NCBI RefSeq assembly: GCF_014697375.1 | Contig: NZ_JACJRS010000031.1 | Coordinates: 1 to 56,505, forward strand | From: Phormidium sp. FACHB-1136 | GTDB lineage: Bacteria > Cyanobacteriota > Cyanobacteriia > Phormidesmidales > Phormidesmidaceae | DNA length: 56,505 nt | Direction: 5' to 3' | Shown here: positions 8,145 to 16,781 of the stretch, piece after piece | How the letters are laid out: every line of letters begins with the position of its first letter | How positions within the stretch are numbered: position 1 is the first letter of the stretch | Made by a program: the position numbers and the translations under genes | Notes under the pieces: model-generated | Told to the model about the DNA's origin: nothing | Database searches by the model: none | The model's input: the letters and a program-made list of their open reading frames with translations, nothing else

Positions 8145-8339
8145 TAGACGTGTGCTTTGGCTTACATGAAACTCAGCCCCCAGGAAAGACTCCTGCGAGG
8201 TGTGTGGAGAGCGGCAGTTTTTGGCAAACGGTATCACAACCCTCCCGGCCAGAGGAGGGGGAGTGGACAGTTTCGACAGAAACGGCCTTAGACTCAGCCG
8301 ATTCAGACGATGCGGCCCGACCCCGATGAAACCTCTTAA

Positions 8340-8368
8340 GACTGTAGTATTAAGTTGCCTTTACAGTC
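8340..8368. promoter_or_regulatory. 7-bp inverted repeat before the ABC permease
   Basis: GACTGTA (8340-8346) and TACAGTC (8362-8368) form a perfect dyad with a 15-base spacer, ending 11 bases before the ATG at 8380, in a locally AT-rich leader. The geometry suits a dimeric repressor near the ribosome binding site or a small leader hairpin. Confidence 0.45.
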
Positions 8369-8379
8369 TATAAGAATCC

Positions 8380-9153
8380 ATGAAATACCTGCGAGAGACC
8401 ATCGCCGTCGCCCAGCGGATTTTGGCGGAGCTGTGGTGCCGTAAGCGCAGCCTAATTTTTTGGGCGATTTTTCCGGTGCTGCTGCTGATCCTCAACAGCC
8501 TGATCCTGGAGGAACGGGTGCAAATTCCCCTGGCGGATGCGTATACCCTGGCGGCTCCGTCTACCTTGGTGGGGGCGGCGCTGTTTTTTAGCGGGTTGGG
8601 GGGCAGCTTGGCCACGGTGGTTTCCGAGCGGGAGCAACACACCCTGAAGCGGCTGTTTTTGTCGCCCCTCAGCGGCGTGTCCTATTTTTTGGGGATTTGC
8701 TTGGCCTACGTGGTGATCGGCCTAGGCCAAACGGTGCTGATGTACGGTATTGCCTTCTCCCAGGGGGCCACCTTTGAGGGTTCCATCGCCGCTGGGCTGC
8801 TGATTGTGCTGCTGAGCATGGCCGCCTACGTGGGGGTGGGCTTTGTGTTGGGTACCCAGTTGGCCCGCCGCACCGAGGACGTGAACTCTCTGGTAGCTGC
8901 CTTTGGCATTCCGCTGATGATTTTGGGCGGAGCCTTCATGCCCACAGACTTTTTCCCAGAATCCCTGATCAATCTCACCCGGTTTAACCCGATTTTTCAC
9001 ATGATTGAGGCCATGGTGGGTATTGCCGCCGAAGGGAACACCCTGGCCGAAGTGGGCGAACATGTCTGGTTTCTGGGGATTTTTGCCGTGGCCATGGTGG
9101 GCACGGGCTGGCTTTCTTACCAGCGCATGGTGCAGGTGGAGCGGCAGTTGTAG
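8380..9153 (+). CDS. ABC-2 type transporter permease
   Basis: The 257-residue protein has six predicted membrane helices and the ABC-2 family shape: a cytoplasmic N-terminus (MKYLRETIAVAQRILAELW), early helix FWAIFPVLLLILNSLIL, the VVSEREQHTLKRLFLSPLSG segment typical of ABC-2 exporters between helices 2 and 3, and GIPLMILGGAFMPTDFFP before the last helices. It probably exports a drug, lipid or polysaccharide. No ATPase gene is adjacent, so its partner is encoded elsewhere. A perfect dyad (8340-8368) sits just upstream. Confidence 0.85.
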   Translation: MKYLRETIAVAQRILAELWCRKRSLIFWAIFPVLLLILNSLILEERVQIPLADAYTLAAPSTLVGAALFFSGLGGSLATVVSEREQHTLKRLFLSPLSGVSYFLGICLAYVVIGLGQTVLMYGIAFSQGATFEGSIAAGLLIVLLSMAAYVGVGFVLGTQLARRTEDVNSLVAAFGIPLMILGGAFMPTDFFPESLINLTRFNPIFHMIEAMVGIAAEGNTLAEVGEHVWFLGIFAVAMVGTGWLSYQRMVQVERQL

Positions 9154-9194
9154 GAGAGACCGCCCCAGGGGAAGGCCAAATCCGAGTTGGGATT

Positions 9195-9269
9195 CTCCGA
9201 TTTCTAGCCCGCCAAACCGTAGGGGCACGGTCTCCTCGCCCGCTGATACTGGGGGTAAACCAGACTAAT
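9195..9269 (+). repeat. Dispersed intergenic repeat, copy 1
   Basis: The core CCGTAGGGGCACGGTCTCCT continuing into CGCCCGCTGATACTGGG is shared with 16560-16635 and, inverted, 44359-44401. Similarity to copy 2 extends upstream (CCGATTTCTAGCCC versus CCGATTCCGAGCCC). It lies between the convergent ABC permease and UbiB genes. Confidence 0.8.
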
Positions 9270-9285
9270 TGAGTAGAATGCAGGG

Positions 9286-10920
9286 CTAACGTAAGCGTCC
9301 AGACCGCCAAATGCTGTAGACCAGCCACAGCCCCAACAAACTGGCGGCGATGAACAGAGCGATGGTGAGCAGTTGCACCTGGGAGGATTGGCGTCCGGTG
9401 GAGACAATGGCGGCCCCAATGATCAGGGCGGCGACGACGGTGCTGAAGGAACGGCGGTTGGCGGCATCGTCAATGCTGCGGCGCAGGTCGTCGAGACCTT
9501 GGATTTTAAGATTCCACTGAAGCTGTTCGGAGCTGAGCCGATCCAGCAAAAAGCCGAACTGCCGGGGGGAACTGAGGGACAGGTTGCGAAACTCTAGCCC
9601 GGTACGCAGGATAGCTTGCAGGGGATCGTCGCCCACCAGTTGATGGCGAAACAAATCCACCATCAGGGGCCGTACTTCGTCGATCAGGTTCACCCCAGGG
9701 TTGAACTGGCGGGAGGCTCCCTCTAGGTTGGCTAGGGATTTGGTAAATAGGCCCACATTGGCGGGCCAGCGTAGGTGGTTGCTGATGCCTGCTTCCAAAA
9801 TTTCGCCAAACACCACGGCGGTACTGAATTGCTCCAAACTCAGGCCGTAGTAGCGCCCCAGCAGGCGGGTGTAGTCGCTTTCTAATCGGGCCAGGTTGAC
9901 GGGCTGGAGGGGTTCCGCCAGTTGCAGGGTGAGCTGGGCGCAGCGCTGGGCATCGCAACTGGCAATGGCCAGCACCATCTCCGTTAGGGTAGATCGGGTG
10001 CGGGGATCGAGGTGGCCCATCATGCCGCAATCGAGCAGGGCGACGCGGCCATCTTGCAGGTAGAACATGTTGCCGGGGTGGGGGTCGGCATGGAAGAAGC
10101 CATCGACGAAGTACTGCTGAAAGAAGGTGCGAAACAGCAGCGTCGTCACCTGTCCCCGCTGTTCCACAGGCAAGTCGGCCTTCAGCAGCGGCACTCCCTC
10201 CAGCCAGGTCATCACCATCAGCCGCGCATTGGTGAGTTCCCACACAATGTCGGGGATCACTAGGCGTTTGGGGTCGTACCAACTGCTTTGGGAGAGGTTG
10301 CGGCGCAGTTGGTCGGTGTAGTGGGCCTCGGTGAGGAAATCGAGTTCGGCGTTGAGGGCATCGGCAAATTCTTCGGCTAAGCCCACCACGTTGTAGCGCT
10401 GGCCGAACTGGGTGGCCGACATCAGCCGCGCCACATCGCGAATCAGGGCCATGTCCTGATCTACCTGGCGTTCGATGCCGGGACGCTGCACCTTGAGGGC
10501 GACGATGCGGCCATCCTTAAGCTGGGCACGGTGGGTTTGGGCGATGGATCCGGCGGCAATGGCGCGGTAGTTAATCTCGGTAAAGATTTCCTCTGGCGGG
10601 CGGGGCAGGGCGGCGCGAATTTGGCGTTCGGCCTCCGATGCGCTGACGGCGGGGACGGTGCTTTGCAAACTGCTGAGGGCTTCGATGTAGCGGGGGGGCA
10701 ACAGGTCGGGGCGGGTGCTGAGCAACTGGCCCAGCTTCACATAGACAGGCCCCAATTCGGTGAGGATATTGACTAAGACCTCCGGGGGCGGGATATCCGG
10801 CTCGTCGGTTTTGCCCCCCATCAACAGCCGCCGCATATAGTCCCAGCCGTGGCCGAGCACAATTTCCACAATTTCCCGCTGTCGGGCCAATCGAGACGCA
10901 GACACCAGAGGGACTTGCAT
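9286..10920 (-). CDS. ABC1/UbiB (AarF/ADCK) family atypical kinase
   Basis: The 544-residue protein has UbiB-family motifs in order: KLGQLLSTRPDLLP (KxGQ motif), AAGSIAQTHRAQL (Ala-rich nucleotide loop), VALKVQRPG (lysine), GFFHADPHPGN (catalytic loop) and ALLDCGMMG (metal-binding Asp). Two hydrophobic segments near the C-terminus (VAALIIGAAIVST and LLTIALFIAASLLGLWLVYS) anchor it in the membrane. Members support quinone and prenyl-lipid metabolism; plastoquinone or tocopherol metabolism is likely here. The ATG at 10920 gives MQVPLVSASR; an in-frame GTG at 10953 would add 11 residues. Confidence 0.92.
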   Translation of the reverse strand: MQVPLVSASRLARQREIVEIVLGHGWDYMRRLLMGGKTDEPDIPPPEVLVNILTELGPVYVKLGQLLSTRPDLLPPRYIEALSSLQSTVPAVSASEAERQIRAALPRPPEEIFTEINYRAIAAGSIAQTHRAQLKDGRIVALKVQRPGIERQVDQDMALIRDVARLMSATQFGQRYNVVGLAEEFADALNAELDFLTEAHYTDQLRRNLSQSSWYDPKRLVIPDIVWELTNARLMVMTWLEGVPLLKADLPVEQRGQVTTLLFRTFFQQYFVDGFFHADPHPGNMFYLQDGRVALLDCGMMGHLDPRTRSTLTEMVLAIASCDAQRCAQLTLQLAEPLQPVNLARLESDYTRLLGRYYGLSLEQFSTAVVFGEILEAGISNHLRWPANVGLFTKSLANLEGASRQFNPGVNLIDEVRPLMVDLFRHQLVGDDPLQAILRTGLEFRNLSLSSPRQFGFLLDRLSSEQLQWNLKIQGLDDLRRSIDDAANRRSFSTVVAALIIGAAIVSTGRQSSQVQLLTIALFIAASLLGLWLVYSIWRSGRLR

Positions 10921-11037
10921 AGAGTTTCCGCTACCCGTTTGCTCAACCACCACGCCCCTATCTTACGGCCTAGAGCTTGGGGCTGAGGGCAATCCCCGAT
11001 ATGGCGACCTGGGGTGTAAGTATCCTGCCCCCTGAGC

Positions 11038-12438
11038 TTACCCCCGCACCAAGGTTTCTAGGGTATCGGCGGTGGTGGGCAGGGCAGCGGTGAGAACGTC
11101 GCTACCCTCCTCGGTGATCAGCACGTCATCTTCGATGCGGATGCCGCGCACGCTGGCAAAATCCTCCAGCCGTTCCCAGTTCACGGCGTCATCGTATTGG
11201 CCAGACTGACGGGTGGGCTCTAGAATACCGGGCACTTGATAAAACCCTGGTTCGATAGTGACCACCATGCGGGGGGCGAGGGGCCGATCCAACCGGAGAA
11301 AACCTAGGCCAAAGCGTTGGCTGCGCTGACGACCCAGTGCATAGCCCGCCCTATCACCCAGATCCTCCATGTCATGCACATCCAGCCCCAGCAGGTGCCC
11401 CACCCCATGGGGGAAAAACAGCGCATGGACATCGCGCTCTACCAAATCATCGGGCTGACCCCGCAAAATGCCCAAATCCACCAGCCCCACCGCCAGGGTA
11501 CGGCAGGCCAGCAGGTGGAGATCTCGGTATTCCACCCCCGGCTTGGCCGCCGCAATGCAGGCATCGTGGGCCGCCAGCACTACGTCATAGACCTCCCGCT
11601 GGGGGGGCAAAAATTGTCCCGACACAGGCCAGGTGCGGGTGATATCCGCCGACCAGCCCTGGGGGGTTTCGGCCCCGGCATCCACCAACAGCAAATCCCC
11701 CGGTTGCAGGGGGTGGTGATACTGATCGTTATGCAGCACCTCACCGTGGGTGGTGACGATACTGGTGTAGGCGCAGGGGCACTGGTGGGCCATCATCACC
11801 TGCTCGATGGCGGCGCGAACCTCGGCTTCGGTGGTGGCTGGGCGGGTGGCCATCATTCCGGCCCGATGGGCTTGCACCGAAACCTGGGCGGCGAAACGCA
11901 TTTCCGCCAAGGCCCAGTCGTCGTGGCTCAACCGCAGATCTACGATAGCTTGCACCAGGGCTATTTCCTGAGCGGTAGCCTGGGTGAGATCGGCGGGTAA
12001 GGCGACGGCGTCTACCGCCCGCTGGGGTAGTTCCGCCAGGGGATACACCGCTTGGGCACCGATGGCCTCGGCCTGGGCCGCTGGGCTAGGGGTGGGGCCA
12101 TGCCACAGGGCCGCACCGGGGCCGGGTTCATCCATAAACAAGGTGGCCTCGCCCGACTCCAGCACTAAGGCCGCACCGGGCAGGGGTCGTCCGGCAAAGT
12201 AGAGGAAATGGCTGCTGGCCCGAAAGGGGTAGGTATTGGCCGGAAAGTTTCGCGATGGAGGCGTTCCGGCCCATAGCACCACGGGATTTGGGAACCGCTG
12301 AGACAACCCCGCCCGCCGCTGAGCTAAACATGCCAAGGCCAACGACGATAGTCCATCTCCTGGCGGGAAGCCGATGACCTCAAGGTCGTTTGGGGAACGG
12401 ATGCCCTGGACTGTATCTATCGCATTGACCCTAGTCAT
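11038..12438 (-). CDS. Aminopeptidase P family (M24) metallopeptidase
   Basis: The 466-residue protein cleaves N-terminal residues before proline. It has an aminopeptidase-P N-terminal domain (NTYPFRASSHFLYFAG) and an M24 pita-bread catalytic domain. The dinuclear metal ligands are visible: the two Asp of LLLVDAGAETPQGWSADITR, the His of PHGVGHLLGLDVHDM, the Glu of VVTIEPGFY, and the final Glu of RIEDDVLITEEG. The ATG at 12438 (MTRVNAID) is chosen; a frame start at 12462 adds eight residues. It ends 84 bases from the ubiB start on the same strand, so the two may share a transcript. Confidence 0.92.
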   Translation of the reverse strand: MTRVNAIDTVQGIRSPNDLEVIGFPPGDGLSSLALACLAQRRAGLSQRFPNPVVLWAGTPPSRNFPANTYPFRASSHFLYFAGRPLPGAALVLESGEATLFMDEPGPGAALWHGPTPSPAAQAEAIGAQAVYPLAELPQRAVDAVALPADLTQATAQEIALVQAIVDLRLSHDDWALAEMRFAAQVSVQAHRAGMMATRPATTEAEVRAAIEQVMMAHQCPCAYTSIVTTHGEVLHNDQYHHPLQPGDLLLVDAGAETPQGWSADITRTWPVSGQFLPPQREVYDVVLAAHDACIAAAKPGVEYRDLHLLACRTLAVGLVDLGILRGQPDDLVERDVHALFFPHGVGHLLGLDVHDMEDLGDRAGYALGRQRSQRFGLGFLRLDRPLAPRMVVTIEPGFYQVPGILEPTRQSGQYDDAVNWERLEDFASVRGIRIEDDVLITEEGSDVLTAALPTTADTLETLVRG

Positions 12439-12532
12439 AGAGGTTTTTCCGTCAAAATACATTTTTTTGCTAAAACCTTAAAGCTAAGTGTAGGGCTACA
12501 CCATCGACTGGGCTAATAGCGTAGGATACTTC

Positions 12533-12538
12533 TATAAT
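12533..12538 (+). promoter_or_regulatory. Candidate -10 element TATAAT
   Basis: A perfect TATAAT lies in an AT-rich divergent gap (12439-12617) between the M24 gene and the 12618 ORF. No good -35 hexamer sits 17 bases upstream. Its 77-base distance to the ATG would leave a long leader containing the palindrome ACCTAGCTTAGGT. Confidence 0.4.
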
Positions 12539-12617
12539 TCATAAGCTCCTTTACAAACACAGTTCAAATATACTACTTTAAGCAGGATGATAATTCACCT
12601 AGCTTAGGTTTAGCGTG

Positions 12618-12959
12618 ATGGCTTCCTTAACTCTTCGCCCAGGGGCACGGGTTCGCCTAAAAGGCCAAGATGCCCACGTTCCAGATTTCTACGTCGTTTG
12701 CTGCGAATACGACCAATGCTGGGTGCGGCAGCAAAATTGGAGCCCAGACACCGCGATTAACGTCCGCTTTTCCCAGTTGTTCATTCCTGACCTTTCCTCG
12801 GTGGCCCCCGCCGCTGCTGTGGGAGGATCGGCCCTGGCTCTGCCGCCCTTAGTCCCCGTCGCCCCCGCTGTGGCTTCGGCGGAGGTGCAAGCATTGCCCC
12901 AGCGCCTCCCCGACAATGTGATTGATATGGCCGCCTACCGCCGCCGCAAAGCCCGTTAG
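12618..12959 (+). CDS. Conserved-looking hypothetical protein, 113 aa
   Basis: Residues 1-55 look folded (LRPGARVRLKGQDAHVPDFY, YDQCWVRQQNW, INVRFSQLFIPDL) and suggest a small beta-barrel; residues 57-95 are an Ala/Pro/Val linker; the end (DNVIDMAAYRRRKAR) is basic. The Asp-Met-Ala-x-Tyr-Arg-Arg-Arg type tail is seen in several small cyanobacterial hypotheticals. ATG at 12618 is used rather than the GTG at 12615. No function can be assigned. Confidence 0.65.
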   Translation: MASLTLRPGARVRLKGQDAHVPDFYVVCCEYDQCWVRQQNWSPDTAINVRFSQLFIPDLSSVAPAAAVGGSALALPPLVPVAPAVASAEVQALPQRLPDNVIDMAAYRRRKAR

Positions 12960-13176
12960 GGTTGTCCTAGGTCGTGGCATTGCCGGACGGATTGCCGCAA
13001 TCTGATTGTCGCAATCCTTTGGAACTGAGGGCGAGGTGTAGCTGGGGGCACAGAGCCCCACCGTTGGCTAGGAGTAAGTTAAAATACTCACCACCCCGAC
13101 CAAGGTCAAAGCTGACGTCAGACTACCTAAAACAACGGGGTAGGGCAATGCTGTTTTATCTCGCTGACGAACGACT

Positions 13177-13395
13177 ATGGCGCTTCTAGCCCGATTGCTT
13201 CAGCTTTTGCGATTCCTTGAGGAATTGCTAGCGTTTCTAGACATTTTGGCCACCCCCGTAGGGCAAATCGCCAGCCTGGGGGTCTTACTCTACGGAGGTT
13301 TGCTCACCTTCGGTAGCGATGCCTCCACAGCGGCAACCCTGGCCGGATCCGTGGCCTTGGGCTTCAGTTGCTTGCTCACCCGCCCCCGAAACTAA
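13177..13395 (+). CDS. Small hydrophobic hypothetical protein, 72 aa
   Basis: The protein has an amphipathic Leu-rich N-terminus (MALLARLLQLLRFLEELLAF) followed by two hydrophobic stretches (IASLGVLLYGGLLTF and ATLAGSVALGFSCLL). It is probably a membrane protein with two short helices. It precedes the 13420 membrane protein by 24 bases and may be co-transcribed with it. No family is recognised. A short hairpin, TGGGGGC/GCCCCA, lies upstream at about 13043-13060. Confidence 0.55.
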   Translation: MALLARLLQLLRFLEELLAFLDILATPVGQIASLGVLLYGGLLTFGSDASTAATLAGSVALGFSCLLTRPRN

Positions 13396-13419
13396 CCTAA
13401 CCTAACCTAACTTAAGCCT

Positions 13420-13734
13420 ATGACCACCAGTGACAATCGCTTAGACCGCATCGAAGCCCTGATCGAGCAAACCATGCAGACGGTGCAGCACAGTGCAGCG
13501 GCCATTGATCGCAACGCGGAAGCGATTGATCGCAACGCGGAAGCGATTGATCGCAACGCGAAAGCGGTTGATAAGCTGACCGATGACCTGGGGCGGTTTA
13601 ATCAGCGTCTAGACAACTACGAGCAGGGGATGCGCTGGGTGGTGCAGTTGGCCTTTGCCCTGTTGATTTCGGCGACGGTGGCCTTGGTGGTGAATGCTAC
13701 GGCATTTTTAGTCCGGCTTTGGCTGTCGGCCTAG
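13420..13734 (+). CDS. Coiled-coil plus transmembrane hypothetical protein, 104 aa
   Basis: The protein opens with TTSDNRLDRIEALIEQTMQT, then repeats the heptad AIDRNAE three times (residues 28-48), continues as coiled coil to about residue 72 and ends with one membrane helix (WVVQLAFALLISATVALVV). The heptads are encoded by a 21-base tandem repeat at 13502-13564, nearly identical at DNA level, so length can change by slippage without a frameshift. Similar short tail-anchored coiled-coil proteins are common in cyanobacteria; function unknown. Confidence 0.7.
   Translation: MTTSDNRLDRIEALIEQTMQTVQHSAAAIDRNAEAIDRNAEAIDRNAKAVDKLTDDLGRFNQRLDNYEQGMRWVVQLAFALLISATVALVVNATAFLVRLWLSA
13502..13564 (+). 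repeat. Three 21-bp in-frame tandem repeats
   Basis: The unit GCGATTGATCGCAACGCGGAA (21 bases) occurs three times with few substitutions inside the 13420 gene and encodes AIDRNAE. The last unit reads GCGAAAGCG at its end. Confidence 0.85.
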
Positions 13735-13881
13735 CCCTGCCGCGACGATAGAATCAGCAATCCCAGAATAGAAATCACGAAATCATAGAATAGGTCTGTG
13801 CCCCGGCGTCTCTGCCTCTGGCTTGCTGTGGTTAGCCTGGAGGGGTAGGCTCAAAACGTAGCGTTAACCCAGGACAGGCCC

Positions 13882-15138
13882 ATGGTGCCAGCGGCAGAGG
13901 CGGAGGCTTTAATCTTATCTCTGATCACCCCCCTTGATGGGTCGGATGCCCTGGAAGCGGTGGCCTTGGGGGCCGCAGCAGGGCGAATTTTGGCTCAGCC
14001 CGTCACCGGAGCCTTGGATATGCCCCACTGGGACAATTCGGCCATGGATGGCTATGCGGTGCGGTACGCGGATGTCGCTCAGGCCAGCGCCGATCACCCC
14101 GTGGCCCTGACCCTCACCGAAACCATCCCCGCCGGAAAGCCCCCCACCCAGCCCGTGGCCCCAGGGCAAGCGGCCCGCATCCTCACCGGATCGATGATGC
14201 CCACCGGGGCGGATACGGTGGTGATGCAGGAAAATACCCAGCTTCAGGACAACCGGGTGCTGATTTTAGACGCGCCCCAGCCCGGTCAGTTTGTACGCCA
14301 TCGCGGCAGTTTTTACCAGGCAGGTCAACCCCTGATGGCGGTGGGAACCCGGTTGGGCGGGCCAGAATTGGCGGTGTTGGCGGCGGCGCAATGCGTGAAT
14401 GTGCCTGTGTTTCGACGGCTGCGGGTGGCGATTCTCTCCACTGGGGATGAGTTGGTGAACCCAGAAACGCCCCTCCAGGCGGGACAAATTGTGGACTCTA
14501 ACCAGTACGCCCTAGCGGCCTTGGTGCAAGCGGCGGGGGCCGAAGCTATTCCCCTCGGCATTGTGCCCGACCAGCCCAAAGCCCTAGCAGCGGCGATTCA
14601 GTCAGCCCTGGCCCAGGCGGATGTGATCCTCTCCTCCGGCGGCGTTTCCGTGGGGGATTTTGACTATGTAGATCGCATCCTGGCCGACCTGGGGGCTACG
14701 CTCCGTATCCGATCCGTAGCCGTTCGACCGGGTAAGCCCTTGACCGTGGCGACGTTTCCCTCGGTGAATGCCCAGCATTCCCCCATCCTGTACTTTGGCT
14801 TACCGGGAAATCCTGCGTCTGCCCTGGTCAGCTTTTGGCGCTTTGTGGAACCTGCCCTACGGAAATTGTCGGGACTAAGGGAGGGCTGGTCTCCCCAGTT
14901 TGTGGAAGCCGTGACCCAGCACCCCCTCAAGGGCGGTGGCCCCAGGGAAATCTACCTCTGGGGGCGTCTGTCTCCAAATTCCGCAAACCCTAGCCGTTAC
15001 GACTTCGCCCTGGCTGGAGGGAGCCACAGTTCCGGCAATTTGGTCAATCTAGCGGGGGCCAATGCCCTGGTGGTGATTCCCGTAGGGACGGAACTCTTAC
15101 CAGCGGGAGAGGTGGTGCGAGTGATGATAGTGCGGTAA
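13882..15138 (+). CDS. moeA: Molybdopterin molybdotransferase MoeA
   Basis: The 418-residue cytoplasmic enzyme inserts molybdate into adenylylated molybdopterin, the last step of molybdenum cofactor synthesis. Family motifs are MPHWDNSAMDGYAVRY near residue 50, ARILTGSMMPTGADTVVMQE, the MogA-like domain with ILSTGDELVNP and ILSSGGVSVGDFD, and YFGLPGNPASALVSF. Length and domain order are normal. Its last base pair overlaps a start-like codon of the next frame, and the sugar dehydrogenase ATG follows 47 bases later, so co-transcription is likely although the functions differ. Confidence 0.95.
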   Translation: MVPAAEAEALILSLITPLDGSDALEAVALGAAAGRILAQPVTGALDMPHWDNSAMDGYAVRYADVAQASADHPVALTLTETIPAGKPPTQPVAPGQAARILTGSMMPTGADTVVMQENTQLQDNRVLILDAPQPGQFVRHRGSFYQAGQPLMAVGTRLGGPELAVLAAAQCVNVPVFRRLRVAILSTGDELVNPETPLQAGQIVDSNQYALAALVQAAGAEAIPLGIVPDQPKALAAAIQSALAQADVILSSGGVSVGDFDYVDRILADLGATLRIRSVAVRPGKPLTVATFPSVNAQHSPILYFGLPGNPASALVSFWRFVEPALRKLSGLREGWSPQFVEAVTQHPLKGGGPREIYLWGRLSPNSANPSRYDFALAGGSHSSGNLVNLAGANALVVIPVGTELLPAGEVVRVMIVR

Positions 15139-15185
15139 TGGGGGTTAGTTGTTCGTTATTCGTGATTAGGAATTGGGGGAGGCGT

Positions 15186-16484
15186 ATGGTAGGTCAGGGG
15201 TGGACAGTGAGATCTCTGGCGGTGGTGCTGGTGCTGATGGGGTGTGCTGCGCCGGAGCCGAACGGTGGGAAGGCGGTTATGGATTCGACCGCCACCCATT
15301 CAGCGACCACAGATTCGACGAACACGGATAATGCCTCGGTGGGGGCGAACGGTGAGGTAGGGAATACGGAAACGAGGGCCGTTACACCGATAACCGTGGC
15401 GGCCAATCCCGATGCTCCGGTGGATTCGTCGGTGCAGGTGGTGACGGTGCTGGAGGGGCTAGAACACCCCTGGGGCATGGCCTGGTTGCCCGATGGCACG
15501 ATGCTGATTACCGAGCGTCCGGGCCGAGTGCGGCGGGTGCGGGATGGGGTGCTGGATCCAGAGCCGTTGGCGGGAGTGGCTCCGGTATTGGCTGAGCGCC
15601 AGGGCGGGCTGTTGGACATTGCTCTGCACCCTCAATTTGAGGACAATCGCTGGGTTTATTTGGCCTATGCCCACGGCACCGCTGCGGCGAATCGGCTACG
15701 GGTGGCACGGGCCAGACTAGAGGATCAGGGGTTCGTGGACTGGACGGTGATCTTTGAAACCAACCGCGACAAACCCCAGGGGCAACACTTTGGCTCACGG
15801 CTGCTGTGGTTGCCCGATGGCACCCTGCTGGTGGCGGTGGGGGATGGCGGCAACCCGCCTCTGCGGCTGGATGGGGAGTTGATTCGGCACCAGGCCCAAA
15901 ATCGCCAGAGCCACCTAGGCTCCATTGTGCGGCTGAAGGACGATGGAACCATCCCCAGTGACAATCCCTTTGTAGGCGAGGCCGACACCGACCCGGCAAT
16001 CTGGAGCTACGGCCACCGCAATATCCAAGCCTTGGCCCTGGATGCCGCTACGGGGCAGATCTGGTCTACGGAACATGGCTCGCGGGGGGGCGACGAACTG
16101 AATCGGCTCAAAGCGGGGGCAAACTACGGCTGGCCCCTGGTCACCTACAGCGAAGAATATTCTGGTGGCCCCATCTCCGATGCGGTGTCTCGCCCTGGCT
16201 TGGTAGACCCGATTCTATACTGGACGCCCGCCATTGCGCCGTCGGGGTTGGCGGTGTATCGCGGCGACCGCTATCCCCAGTGGCAGGGGCAGTTGTTCGC
16301 AGGTGGCTTGGTGGCCCAAGCGTTGCTGCGTCTGGAATTGGACGATCAGGGGCAATTGGTCAATGAGGCCCGCATCCCCATCGGCCAGCGGGTGCGGGAT
16401 GTGCGCCAAGGCCCAGATGGCCTCCTCTACGTCCTCACCGATGCCCCCAACGGTCGCCTCATTCGCCTCGACCCCAACCCCTAA
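15186..16484 (+). CDS. PQQ-dependent aldose sugar dehydrogenase-like lipoprotein
   Basis: The 432-residue protein starts with a lipoprotein signal whose lipobox is VLMGC (VRSLAVVLVLMGCAAPE), then a Ser/Thr-rich linker, then a six-bladed beta propeller of the soluble glucose/sorbosone dehydrogenase family. Typical strands are GMAWLPDGTMLITERPGRV, LLDIALHPQF, HFGSRLLWLPDGTLLVAVGD, SYGHRNIQALALD and STEHGSRGGDELN. It would oxidise aldoses in the periplasm with PQQ and calcium; no PQQ synthesis genes are in the window, so the cofactor would be external or made elsewhere. The ATG at 15186 places the lipobox correctly; the in-frame start at 15138 does not. Confidence 0.87.
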   Translation: MVGQGWTVRSLAVVLVLMGCAAPEPNGGKAVMDSTATHSATTDSTNTDNASVGANGEVGNTETRAVTPITVAANPDAPVDSSVQVVTVLEGLEHPWGMAWLPDGTMLITERPGRVRRVRDGVLDPEPLAGVAPVLAERQGGLLDIALHPQFEDNRWVYLAYAHGTAAANRLRVARARLEDQGFVDWTVIFETNRDKPQGQHFGSRLLWLPDGTLLVAVGDGGNPPLRLDGELIRHQAQNRQSHLGSIVRLKDDGTIPSDNPFVGEADTDPAIWSYGHRNIQALALDAATGQIWSTEHGSRGGDELNRLKAGANYGWPLVTYSEEYSGGPISDAVSRPGLVDPILYWTPAIAPSGLAVYRGDRYPQWQGQLFAGGLVAQALLRLELDDQGQLVNEARIPIGQRVRDVRQGPDGLLYVLTDAPNGRLIRLDPNP

Positions 16485-16559
16485 CCCAAGGTTTGCCCAA
16501 CATCCTAGACAACGTTGTCAACCCTAGGGAACGCTCTATCCCCCCAATCCGAACGGGAA

Positions 16560-16635
16560 AGCCCCGATTCCGAGCCCGATAGGCCGTAGGGGCAAGATCC
16601 CCTCGCCCGCTGATACTGGGATCCCACCAGACTTA
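16560..16635 (+). repeat. Dispersed intergenic repeat, copy 2
   Basis: CCGTAGGGGCAAGATCCCCT and the following CGCCCGCTGATACTGGG match the repeat at 9195-9269; the flank GATTCCGAGCCCGATAGG also resembles copy 1. It lies downstream of the sugar dehydrogenase gene. Confidence 0.8.
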
Positions 16636-16654
16636 GGGTGAACCCTCACTGTTG

Positions 16655-16745
16655 CCATTGGTTAAGGTCGCTATAACCACCACGACCATTGGTTAAGGTA
16701 GACATAACCGTCCAGAAATCCGTCCAGAGATCCGCCCAGAAATCC
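16655..16745 (+). promoter_or_regulatory. Tandem dyads and 12-bp repeats before the cupin-like gene
   Basis: CCATTGGTTAAGGT followed four bases later by ATAACC occurs at 16655-16678 and 16686-16709, a 31-base period (three helical turns); each copy contains a GGTTA/TAACC dyad. Next come three 12-base repeats (GTCCAGAAATCC, GTCCAGAGATCC, GCCCAGAAATCC) at 16710-16745, 36 bases before the ATG at 16782. The layout resembles a cooperative operator. If translation began at the TTG at 16689, the 12-mers would be coding. Confidence 0.5.
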
Positions 16746-16781
16746 ATTCAAATCCACTTATCTATTTTTGTCGCCCACCCT

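Noticed and set aside
13391-13413. Telomere-like CTAAC repeats
   Set aside because: Only about three to four units between two genes; short slippage repeat, no sign of a replicon end.
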